A stretch of 8,875 bases of DNA from Elusimicrobiota bacterium. GTDB lineage: Bacteria > Elusimicrobiota > Elusimicrobia > UBA1565 > UBA9628. A model generated the notes under the pieces. The model made no database searches. It saw only the letters and a program-made list of their open reading frames with translations, and was not told the origin of the DNA. This document shows, piece by piece, positions 1 to 6,068 of this stretch. How positions within the stretch are numbered: the first letter of the stretch is position 1; the number at the start of each line of letters is the position of its first letter. The DNA lies in assembly GCA_028871595.1 (NCBI GenBank), contig JAGWMT010000126.1:1-8875 (forward strand). The letters run 5' to 3'. Position numbers and translations under genes: made by a program.

Positions 1-450
1 GCAGACGGGCTTGAGCTCGCCGTAGCTGATGGTGGACATGCGGCTCAGCGGGATGCCCAGGGACACGTAGTACTCCTCGACGGCCCGGGCGCGTTCCTGG
101 CCGAGAGCCAGATTGTAGGCGATCGTGCCGCGGTCGTCGGCGTGGCCTTCGATCAGGAGCGCCGATCCCGGCTTCTCCTTGAGCTTCGCCGCGTTGGCTT
201 TCAGGACGGCCAGGGTCGCGTCGCTGAAATCGTGCGAGTCGAGGGCGAAAAACACGGGCTTGATCTCCGGATCGGATTCGTACGTCTTCGAGCGCAGCGA
301 GGCCTCCTGGACCTCGCCGGCGGGAGGCGTGGTCACGGCGGCGGGGGCGGCGTCCTTCGTCAGCGCCTTCTTGTTCTTCATCGAGGCGCAGCCGGTCAGA
401 AGCACGGCCAAAGAGAGGGCGGCGGCGGCGAAATTGCGGTTATTGAGCAT
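1..450 (-). CDS. pal: Pal/OmpA-family peptidoglycan-associated lipoprotein (3' end cut by window edge)
   Basis: The frame is open from the ATG at 450 to the window edge (150 codons seen, no stop). It starts with a lipoprotein signal peptide whose lipobox LLTGC puts the lipidated Cys at residue 21. Ala at +2 favours outer-membrane sorting. A Lys/Ala/Pro-rich linker follows, then an OmpA-C domain from about residue 64. It carries the family's peptidoglycan-binding signature: IEGHADDRGT, then YNLALGQERA, then a GIPLSRMSTISYGE segment. The conserved Asp of HADD and the Arg of QERA, which contact diaminopimelate in this family, are present. Pal anchors the outer membrane to peptidoglycan, usually with TolB. 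No tol gene is visible here; any would lie beyond the left edge. A GGAG Shine-Dalgarno (459-462) sits 8 nt before the ATG. The gene lies 59 nt after the preceding CDS, with a possible promoter in the gap. Another OmpA-C lipoprotein paralogue is the main alternative. Confidence 0.93.
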   Translation of the reverse strand, partial: MLNNRNFAAAALSLAVLLTGCASMKNKKALTKDAAPAAVTTPPAGEVQEASLRSKTYESDPEIKPVFFALDSHDFSDATLAVLKANAAKLKEKPGSALLIEGHADDRGTIAYNLALGQERARAVEEYYVSLGIPLSRMSTISYGELKPVC

Positions 451-487
451 GGCGGATTCTCCGGGGCGCGCGAGCGCCTTCCTTGCG

Positions 488-496
488 ACTATAACA
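488..496 (-). promoter_or_regulatory. candidate extended -10 promoter for the pal-like gene
   Basis: On the minus strand the gap before the lipoprotein gene contains TGTTATAGT, an extended -10 (TG-N-TATAGT, one mismatch to TATAAT). It would start transcription near 481 and give a leader of about 30 nt carrying the GGAG site. No good -35 hexamer lies 16-18 nt upstream, as is usual for extended -10 promoters. It could give the Pal gene expression independent of the upstream oxygenase operon. The call rests on motif match alone. Confidence 0.35.
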
Positions 497-509
497 ATTC
501 GGGCGGGAA

Positions 510-1151
510 TCAGGGCGCTTTCGGACTGCGCGCCAGGCCCGACGTGAAATCCAGCGCGAACAGGATGTCGGCGCGGGGCGCGCCGCCGTCCGGAGCGCGG
601 ACATAGGCGAAGCCCAGGTACACTCCGGGCGAGACCATGCGGATCTCGTCGCGGATGGCTCCGGCGATCCAGGACGTGCCCTTGTAGTCGATGATCACCG
701 AGGGCTTGCCGTCCAGCCAGCTGGGTCCGATGAAGACCTTCGCCTTGACCGCGCGGCCGATCACCAGGCGGTTGACCAGCTCGCCGCGCCGGGCGTCGAA
801 CACCTTGCCGTGCCAGAAGAACGCGAACAGCGCCTGCGACGCTCGGCCCGCGGCGGTGCCCGGGTCCAGCGTGGCCAGCCCGTCGGATTTTCCGTCGGGA
901 ATGGGGCCCGCGGGGCTGGCGCGGTACAGCGCCTCAAGGTCCGCGCGCTTCCTGCCCATCAGCTTGCTCGTCGCGGCGGTGGCGTCGGCGTCGGGGGTCT
1001 TGTCCGCGACCGAGTCCTTGAGCTCGGTCATGCTCGCGCGGATGTCCCTGAGCTGGAACGGATCGTCCCAGTCCGCCCGGCCGGACGGCGCTTGCGCCGC
1101 CGCCAGGGACGCGGCGGCCAGGAGGACGGCGAGCGAAAGAAAAGTTTTCAT
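510..1151 (-). CDS. secreted protein of unknown function, downstream partner of the oxygenase
   Basis: The 213-residue protein begins with a clear Sec signal peptide (h-region about residues 4-19, likely cleavage after AAAQA), so it should be periplasmic or exported. A variable, charged segment follows to about residue 105. From about 110 to 200 comes a compact, conserved-looking domain: FWHGKVFD, then VNRL, then GPSWLDGKPSVIIDY, then IRDEIR, and PGVYLGFAYVR, ending in a hydrophobic strand LFALDF. The order WxGK...VN.L...IDY...RDEIR...LG faintly resembles the GXWXG/DUF4334 lipocalin-like fold, but I do not recognise the family with confidence. Its start is 4 nt after the stop of the alpha-dioxygenase fusion gene, and its SD-like GGGGA lies within that gene's last codons. 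Co-transcription and translational coupling are therefore likely. By context it may bind or process an oxidised fatty acid or help the oxygenase; that is inference only. Confidence 0.85.
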   Translation of the reverse strand: MKTFLSLAVLLAAASLAAAQAPSGRADWDDPFQLRDIRASMTELKDSVADKTPDADATAATSKLMGRKRADLEALYRASPAGPIPDGKSDGLATLDPGTAAGRASQALFAFFWHGKVFDARRGELVNRLVIGRAVKAKVFIGPSWLDGKPSVIIDYKGTSWIAGAIRDEIRMVSPGVYLGFAYVRAPDGGAPRADILFALDFTSGLARSPKAP

Positions 1152-1155
1152 GCGG

Positions 1156-4100
1156 TTATTTCCCCGTGCGGTCGCGGATCTCGTCGTACTGCAGCCCGCC
1201 CTGGTAGAAGCGGAGCAGCTGCTCGCGGCTGATGGCCGGCACCAGACGGCCCTGGAGGCCGTCTTCCCAGACCACGCGGTCGGCGAACAGCTCCAGGAGC
1301 TGGTCGGCGCGGCGCTTGGCCGCGTAGCGCCCGATCAGGCGCGACAGCCAATTGCCGCGTCCTGCCTGCGCGTCGCGGAACTGGTTGGCCTCCCGGATGC
1401 GGGCCAGGTCGTACGCGGTCAGGTAGTCGTGCATGCCGAAGTCGCGGAACAGGCGGTTGAACTCGTCCATGTCCACGTCGCCGCGCTTGATCCCCGGCTT
1501 GGAGCCGTCGGAGTAGACGCGGTTGTTGGAGTAGCCCTGCGTGTCGATGAGCCCCGGGATGTAGATGTCGAAGAAGCCGGGATTGAGGCGCGCCTTCTCC
1601 GCGGCCGGGACGTTGACCCAGGTCTTGCGCGCGAACGGCACGTGCCACATCGACGCCGTCATGAACGCCTTCGCCGCGGGCAGGCCGCTGCGCTTGAGCG
1701 CCGCGAACGTGTCGGAGAAATGGAGCAGCGGCGTCGGATTGCCGCCGACCATCACCCAGTAGCGCTTCTGCAGGGCCGTCTCTCCGGGCAAGGTGGACGG
1801 GTCGGTGCGCGGCCGGTCCGCGGTCAGCTTCGCGGCCAGTCCGACCCGGAGGGCCGTCATGTCCTCGGCGGCCCGTTTCGCCCGCTTCAGCGTCCCGATT
1901 CCCCGGGCGAGCACCACGGCCCCGAGCAGCAGCGCGCCGAGCGGATGCGCGGCGAACAGGTGGAAGGCGATCATGCCGCCGGCGTCGAGCAGGGCGAACG
2001 CCCCGATCTTCAGCGCCAACGAGGCGCGGCGGACGTCCTTTTCGGTCTTCAGCACGCCGGGCAGCGTGGCGCCCGTCGTCATTTGGATGGAGTCGTTCAG
2101 CCACGCGGCGGCCAGGAACGCCGCCGTGGGGACCACGATCAGCGCGGCCAGGGGGGCCACCGCGGCGGAGCCGATGGTCAGCGCCGCGACTCCCAGCCCG
2201 GAGAGGAAGGACCACGCGCCGTACGTCATCGCCGTTTCGAAGGAGGTCTTCGCGTTGACCGCCAGCCGCTCGTTGAGCGTGCCCGCCTTGGGAAGCGGCG
2301 CGAACATGTTCTCCACGCCCTCGACGGCCGGGCGCAGGGACGGGAAGTGACGCTCGATGAGGTGGGCGAAATTCGTGTGCTCGACGTACTCGATTCCGCT
2401 GGTCCCGTAGGTTTGGGAGCCGTACTGCACGGAGAGCAGCCGGTCGTTCTTCAGGCGCGCCGGCGCGGAGAGAACGAACACCTTGAACTGCCGGTTGCCC
2501 AGCGCGAAGCCCGTGGGCTTGCGCTCGGCCAGGATGCCGATCTGGAAGTCCACGTCGTTCACGTTCTTGTAGACGGCGGCCAGCTTGTCGGCCGCGGCCT
2601 GGTCGCCGCCGGTCAGCTCCAGGAAGGTCTTCGGGGGCTTCTCGCCCAGGCGCGTCGTGAACTTGACGTAGGTGCTGGCCTCCAGGCGCTCGCGGGTGCG
2701 GATCACGTCCACCGCGGCCAGGTCGATCTTGCGGCCGTCCTGCGTGGTCAGGTTGCGCAGCCCGTTGGGGGTGTTGTTGATGGTCAGCGCGCCTGCGGAC
2801 TCGTTGAGGAAGGTCAGCGCCCAGTCTTCCTGGGAGTGCCCGGCCATCAGGTCGCGGGACTTGAAGCCCAGCATGTCCTCGAGGGGGATCTTCTTGAGCA
2901 GGCGGACCTCGACCGTGCCGTCGGCCTCGGCCGACAGGTGCTGCATCTGGTAGAGGTCGCGCACCATGGTGTGCAGGCGGTACACGTCGGGGAACTCCTC
3001 GACGAAGCCGTAGTTCTTCCCGAAGTGCTGGGTCTTGGTGCCGGGGACGCCGAACGCCAGCTCGTTGCGCAGCGGCGCGAAGAGGAACGCGCCCAAACGC
3101 GGGTGGCGGTCCGTGAAGCGCATGATCCACAGCTTCGCCCGCTTGCCGATGAACCCGTACCAGTCGTGCCACATGCCGGCGTGCAGGATCTTGTTGGGCA
3201 GGAGGGCGCGCGTCCACTCGGTGGTGTGCAGGCGCGCGTTCAGGGCGGTCAGGCGCAGGCGCGTGGCCTGGAAAATCTGCTCGTCGTTCCAATCCGGATG
3301 CTCGGACTTGACCGCCGCGGCCACGGAGTTGTGCTCCAAGGTCCAGATCGTGTGCATCATGATCAGCGGCGGCGACATGTTGTCGTTGAAGCCGGTGAGA
3401 GGCACGCCGGGCTTCTCCGGGTCGTCGAGCAGGCGGCCGTCGGCGCCGATCTTCATCTTCCCGTCCACGCCGGCGCGCACCTGCATCTGGCGCTCGGGGC
3501 TTGAGCCGTAGATCATGGACATGTCCCACGCCGACGTCTCCATGTTGCGGTGGGTGACGGGCCCCGCATAGCCGGCCGGGAGGGTCTCGTCCTTCGCGGT
3601 GCGGTCCAAGGTCATTTCGGCGGAGCCGTCGGCGCCCAGCGGGTGGCCGGCGGGAATAGGGAACTTCAACGGGTCCTGGGCGATGGACTGGCGCTCGTGG
3701 TTCTCCCAGTCGTGGACGTTGAACTGGATATGACCCGCGGCCAGGTCGTTGAGGATGCCGGCTTCCTTGATCACGGGAACGCCGTCGGGGCCGGCCTCTC
3801 GCTTCTGAAGCTTCTCGGAGATCGTCAGCGGGGTGGGCTCCATCGTCGCCCAGTTCGGATTCGGCGGACCGGCGGGCTCGCGCAGCTGGTTGAAGCGGGC
3901 GCCGGCCTTGGCCATGGCCGGGTCCTGATCGTCGAAGTAGGAGCCGTCGGCGCTGCGGCCGTTCTTCTGCGCCTCGGTGGCGGGGGCGTATTCCTTCTTA
4001 TCCGTGGAGGGCTGCGCGTTCGCGTCCCAGATGTGGAGGCGCAGGGACTGCTCGTTCATGTACAGGTACAGTTCGCCGAGGATGGCCGGCATCGTGTCCC

Positions 4101-4779
4101 ACTTGGAGCCGATGGCGCGGTCCCACAGGGACCAGACCGCCGCCATGGCGCGCATCGCGGCGTAATGGACCGGGCCGACCTGGAAGCGGGAGGACGCGGG
4201 GGCGCCCGGAGCGGGAGGAGTCCCGTTCGAGGGCGTTCCGGCCGGAGCGTCGGAGGGGGCCAGGCGCGCGGCGTCGCGCTTGCGGGCCATGTCCGCGAAG
4301 ATGCACGGCGCGGCGGCGGCGACGCCGTTGTAGAAGGAATCCAGGGCGGCCGCGGCCATTTGCCCGTCGGCGCCGGGCCGAGCCGCGGCGTCCAGGCGCG
4401 CGCCGAGGGCGCGGCCCGATGCGAGGGCCGAGACGGGCGCGGCGGCGGCCGCCGGCGCGGGAGCGGCGGACAAGGCGGACGGGACGGACGCCGCCGGGAG
4501 CGCGGCCAACGCGGGCGCGGCGAGAGCCGCGGCGGCCGACGGACCGCTCAAGACGGACAGGCTGGGGGCGGCGGACGGAATCAGCGCCGAGGGCGCGAGG
4601 GTTTGGACGCTCAAGCTGGCCGCGGCGACTCCCGGAACACCGGAGGCGGCCCGGGCCGCTCCCAGGCTCATCGTCTGCGCGAGGGCCTGCACGGCCAGCG
4701 GACCCGGGGCGGACACCAGGAGGGCGGCGCTCAGGACGGCGGCCAAGGTCTTGCGTTCCGAAGAGGGGGAGATGATCAT
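1156..4779 (-). CDS. alpha-dioxygenase (haem peroxidase superfamily) fused to a caleosin/peroxygenase-like C-terminal domain
   Basis: This 1207-residue protein has a Sec signal peptide (residues 1-35, c-region QALAQ), an Ala/Ser/Pro-rich leader (about 40-125), and a fatty-acid alpha-dioxygenase domain (about 200-830). Plant alpha-DOX inserts O2 at C2 of fatty acids to give 2(R)-hydroperoxides. The key residues are all present. Distal haem His356 lies in VHDWENH. The Ca2+ site is Asp357 plus Thr415, Asp419 and Ser421. Carboxylate-binding His518 and Thr523 lie in LHTTEWT, with Arg780 in RLKNDR. The radical Tyr600 and proximal His603 lie in VYRLH. Residues 684-825 continue to match the plant enzyme's C-terminus. 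Hydrophobic segments follow at about 853-894 and 922-962. Residues about 1002-1207 resemble caleosin: LQKR, DIYIPG, VYSDG, FNRLF, REANQF, NWLSRLIGR, then a late ISREQLLRFYQGGL. Both caleosin haem histidines and the EF-hand loop appear lost. An AGGA site 7 nt before the ATG at 4779 supports this start. The alpha-DOX assignment is strong; the caleosin assignment is moderate and from memory. Confidence 0.92.
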   Translation of the reverse strand: MIISPSSERKTLAAVLSAALLVSAPGPLAVQALAQTMSLGAARAASGVPGVAAASLSVQTLAPSALIPSAAPSLSVLSGPSAAAALAAPALAALPAASVPSALSAAPAPAAAAAPVSALASGRALGARLDAAARPGADGQMAAAALDSFYNGVAAAAPCIFADMARKRDAARLAPSDAPAGTPSNGTPPAPGAPASSRFQVGPVHYAAMRAMAAVWSLWDRAIGSKWDTMPAILGELYLYMNEQSLRLHIWDANAQPSTDKKEYAPATEAQKNGRSADGSYFDDQDPAMAKAGARFNQLREPAGPPNPNWATMEPTPLTISEKLQKREAGPDGVPVIKEAGILNDLAAGHIQFNVHDWENHERQSIAQDPLKFPIPAGHPLGADGSAEMTLDRTAKDETLPAGYAGPVTHRNMETSAWDMSMIYGSSPERQMQVRAGVDGKMKIGADGRLLDDPEKPGVPLTGFNDNMSPPLIMMHTIWTLEHNSVAAAVKSEHPDWNDEQIFQATRLRLTALNARLHTTEWTRALLPNKILHAGMWHDWYGFIGKRAKLWIMRFTDRHPRLGAFLFAPLRNELAFGVPGTKTQHFGKNYGFVEEFPDVYRLHTMVRDLYQMQHLSAEADGTVEVRLLKKIPLEDMLGFKSRDLMAGHSQEDWALTFLNESAGALTINNTPNGLRNLTTQDGRKIDLAAVDVIRTRERLEASTYVKFTTRLGEKPPKTFLELTGGDQAAADKLAAVYKNVNDVDFQIGILAERKPTGFALGNRQFKVFVLSAPARLKNDRLLSVQYGSQTYGTSGIEYVEHTNFAHLIERHFPSLRPAVEGVENMFAPLPKAGTLNERLAVNAKTSFETAMTYGAWSFLSGLGVAALTIGSAAVAPLAALIVVPTAAFLAAAWLNDSIQMTTGATLPGVLKTEKDVRRASLALKIGAFALLDAGGMIAFHLFAAHPLGALLLGAVVLARGIGTLKRAKRAAEDMTALRVGLAAKLTADRPRTDPSTLPGETALQKRYWVMVGGNPTPLLHFSDTFAALKRSGLPAAKAFMTASMWHVPFARKTWVNVPAAEKARLNPGFFDIYIPGLIDTQGYSNNRVYSDGSKPGIKRGDVDMDEFNRLFRDFGMHDYLTAYDLARIREANQFRDAQAGRGNWLSRLIGRYAAKRRADQLLELFADRVVWEDGLQGRLVPAISREQLLRFYQGGLQYDEIRDRTGK

Positions 4780-4824
4780 GGGTTTATCCTATCAAGCTCC
4801 GGCGTTTTCCCTCTGAAGCGGAAG

Positions 4825-4856
4825 TCCTAGGCCTCGTAAGAATTATGACCTAGAGG
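4825..4856. promoter_or_regulatory. CCTAG-containing imperfect dyad and candidate -10 for the oxygenase gene
   Basis: Between the divergent oxygenase and NUDIX genes, CCTAG occurs at 4826-4830 and again at 4849-4853, 23 nt apart (about two helical turns). The outer TCCT...AGGA ends can pair around an A/T-rich centre, giving an imperfect inverted repeat. Within it, the minus strand reads CATAAT (4847-4842), one mismatch from a -10 box, which would start oxygenase transcription near 4835 with a leader of about 55 nt. No convincing -35 was found. It may be a regulator site overlapping the oxygenase promoter; support is motif-level only. Confidence 0.25.
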
Positions 4857-4858
4857 AT

Positions 4859-4886
4859 TTGGGCCTCGCGCGCGATCAGGTATAAT
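4859..4886 (+). promoter_or_regulatory. promoter of the NUDIX gene with consensus TATAAT, possibly leaderless
   Basis: A perfect TATAAT lies at 4881-4886. A weak -35 (TTGGGC, 4859-4864) sits 16 nt upstream. Transcription would start at about 4892-4894, only 3-5 nt before the ATG at 4897. No Shine-Dalgarno lies between, so the mRNA may be leaderless or nearly so. An alternative in-frame ATG at 4885 overlaps the TATAAT itself and is unlikely to be transcribed if this promoter is real. Confidence 0.5.
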
Positions 4887-4896
4887 GGCCGCCGCC

Positions 4897-5376
4897 ATGA
4901 CTCCTCCCCGCGCGAAGACCGTCGTCGCCACTTTGTGCTACATCCGCGCCGGCGGGCGCACCTTGATGCTGCACCGCAACAAGAAGCCCGGCGACGTGCA
5001 CCGCGGCAAGTACAACGGCCTGGGCGGCAAATTCGAGCCCGGGGAATCCCCCGACGAGTGCGTGATCCGCGAGGTCCGCGAGGAATCCGGGCTGAACCTG
5101 CTGGATCCCCGCCTGCGCGGCGTGCTGACCTTTCCCGCCTTCAAGGACGAGGAAGACTGGCTTGTGTTCGTCTACACCGCGACGCGCTTCGAAGGACGGA
5201 TCGGGGATTGCGCGGAAGGCACCTTGGAATGGGTGGACGACGCCAAGGTCGCGGACCTGCCGCTTTGGGAAGGGGACCGCGTCTTCCTGCCGTGGCTGGA
5301 CGGGGAGCGCTTCTTCTCCGCGAAGTTCGTCTATCGGGACGGCCGCTTGGCCGGCCACGACGCCGCCTTCTACTGA
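4897..5376 (+). CDS. NUDIX hydrolase, MTH1/MutT-like (probable 8-oxo-dGTP diphosphatase)
   Basis: The 159-residue protein holds a complete NUDIX box at residues 44-66 (G-x5-E-x7-REVxEExGL), with metal-binding Glu59, Glu62 and Glu63. The flanks KYNGLGGK before the box, and PLWEGDRVFLPWLDG plus an FSAKFVY strand near the C-terminus, resemble human MTH1 (WNGFGGK; MWPDD...WFPLLL). Family members hydrolyse oxidised purine nucleoside triphosphates to monophosphates, which prevents mutagenic incorporation. The exact substrate cannot be read from sequence. It is cytosolic, with no signal peptide. I chose ATG 4897 because the upstream in-frame ATG (4885) lies inside a consensus TATAAT; the longer form would add four residues (MAAA). 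It is divergent from the oxygenase gene, and its stop overlaps the 3' end of the opposing TPR gene by 7 nt. It is the only plus-strand gene in the window. Confidence 0.93.
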   Translation: MTPPRAKTVVATLCYIRAGGRTLMLHRNKKPGDVHRGKYNGLGGKFEPGESPDECVIREVREESGLNLLDPRLRGVLTFPAFKDEEDWLVFVYTATRFEGRIGDCAEGTLEWVDDAKVADLPLWEGDRVFLPWLDGERFFSAKFVYRDGRLAGHDAAFY

Positions 5377-6068
5377 GGGCGGGGCGGAGCGGGACGCCGG
5401 TCCCGCATGAGCGCGCGGATCTCGGCCACCTGGATGCGGGCGCGCGGCCACTCGCGCGCCTCCAGTTCGCTGTCGAGGATGCCGTTCCAAAGCTCGAGCG
5501 CCTTCTCGTACTGACCGCGAGACTTGTAGAGGTTGGCGACGATGGCCTTCATCTCGATGGGGCTCTTGGGATCGTTCAAGGTCGGCTCGAGGATGGCGAT
5601 CATCTTGTCGGACTCGCCGCGCTTCTTGTACGCCAGCGCGGCGATGTACTCCGAATACAGCGGCTGTCCCGGATCCCGGCTCATCCCCTCGCGCAGCACG
5701 TCCAGCGCGTCGTCGGTGCGGTCCACCTCGGGGAAGAAGGCCAGGATGCTGGCGCCGTACAGGTAGGCGCGGTGAAAGGACGGATCCAGCCGGGCGACGC
5801 GCAGGCTCAGCGTCTTCACGTGCTCGTACGGGCGCGAGTCGGGCAGTTCGGGGAGACCGCCGGCCGCGTATTGAAGGAGCTGAATCCAGGCCATGTCGGC
5901 CGCGGCGGCGCGCAGTCCCGCGGCGGCCATGGCGACGTCCTGGAAGGCGTACGGCGTGTCCGGGAGTTCGGACAGCGGGGGAAACGGCTTGAGTCCGCGG
6001 CGCAGGGCGGGCTGGACCCCCAGCGCGAGCGCGACGCTCAGCGCGGCGGCCGGGAGGCGCGCGCTCAT
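5370..6068 (-). CDS. TPR-repeat protein with N-terminal signal or membrane anchor
   Basis: The 232-residue protein opens with a short hydrophobic segment (about residues 5-19) that could be an uncleaved anchor or a signal peptide. Helical tetratricopeptide-like units follow at about 85-125, 134-163 (PLYSEYIAALAYKKRGESDK) and 172-200 (EMKAIVANLYKSRGQYEKAL), with the Y/A/G/Y/A spacing typical of TPRs. TPRs are protein-protein scaffolds, so no enzyme function is implied. An open frame extends upstream, but the ATG at 6068 is the real start. It overlaps the permease stop by one base (TGATG) and has a strong AAGGAG site (6074-6079) 5 nt upstream. It is the last gene of the ABC-transporter operon and probably serves that complex in the periplasm or at the membrane. 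Its stop overlaps the NUDIX stop region (5370-5376). Confidence 0.85.
   Translation of the reverse strand: MSARLPAAALSVALALGVQPALRRGLKPFPPLSELPDTPYAFQDVAMAAAGLRAAAADMAWIQLLQYAAGGLPELPDSRPYEHVKTLSLRVARLDPSFHRAYLYGASILAFFPEVDRTDDALDVLREGMSRDPGQPLYSEYIAALAYKKRGESDKMIAILEPTLNDPKSPIEMKAIVANLYKSRGQYEKALELWNGILDSELEAREWPRARIQVAEIRALMRDRRPAPPRPQ
5389..5406 (+). terminator. GC-rich hairpin 12 nt after the NUDIX stop
   Basis: GCGGGAC (5389-5395) pairs perfectly with GTCCCGC (5400-5406) around a GCCG tetraloop. It could end or stabilise the NUDIX transcript. No U-tract follows, so it is not a canonical intrinsic terminator. It also lies inside the last codons of the opposing TPR gene, where coding constraint in GC-rich DNA could produce it by chance. 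Confidence 0.25.

Noticed and set aside
465..478. GGCGC/GCGCC hairpin in the leader of the Pal gene as a terminator
   Set aside because: The stem is only 5 bp, has no following T-tract on the minus strand and lies just upstream of the ribosome site. It is probably chance in GC-rich DNA.
691..3504. Plus-strand open frame of 937 codons antisense to the oxygenase
   Set aside because: It is rich in Arg, Gly, Gln and Val with no domain, no signal and no conserved motif. It mirrors the high-GC codon usage of the oxygenase, whose catalytic motifs are intact on the other strand.
1148..3529. Minus-strand open frame of 793 codons in another frame of the oxygenase gene
   Set aside because: It is Arg/Ala/Pro/Gly low-complexity translation fully inside the alpha-dioxygenase coding region, a typical high-GC shadow.
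1156..4779. Calling the large gene a cyclooxygenase (prostaglandin synthase) or a generic animal peroxidase
   Set aside because: The HDW distal motif, LHTTEWT, the VYRLH spacing and the C-terminal RLKNDR region match alpha-dioxygenase more closely than cyclooxygenase, which lacks the His/Thr/Arg carboxylate set in this form.
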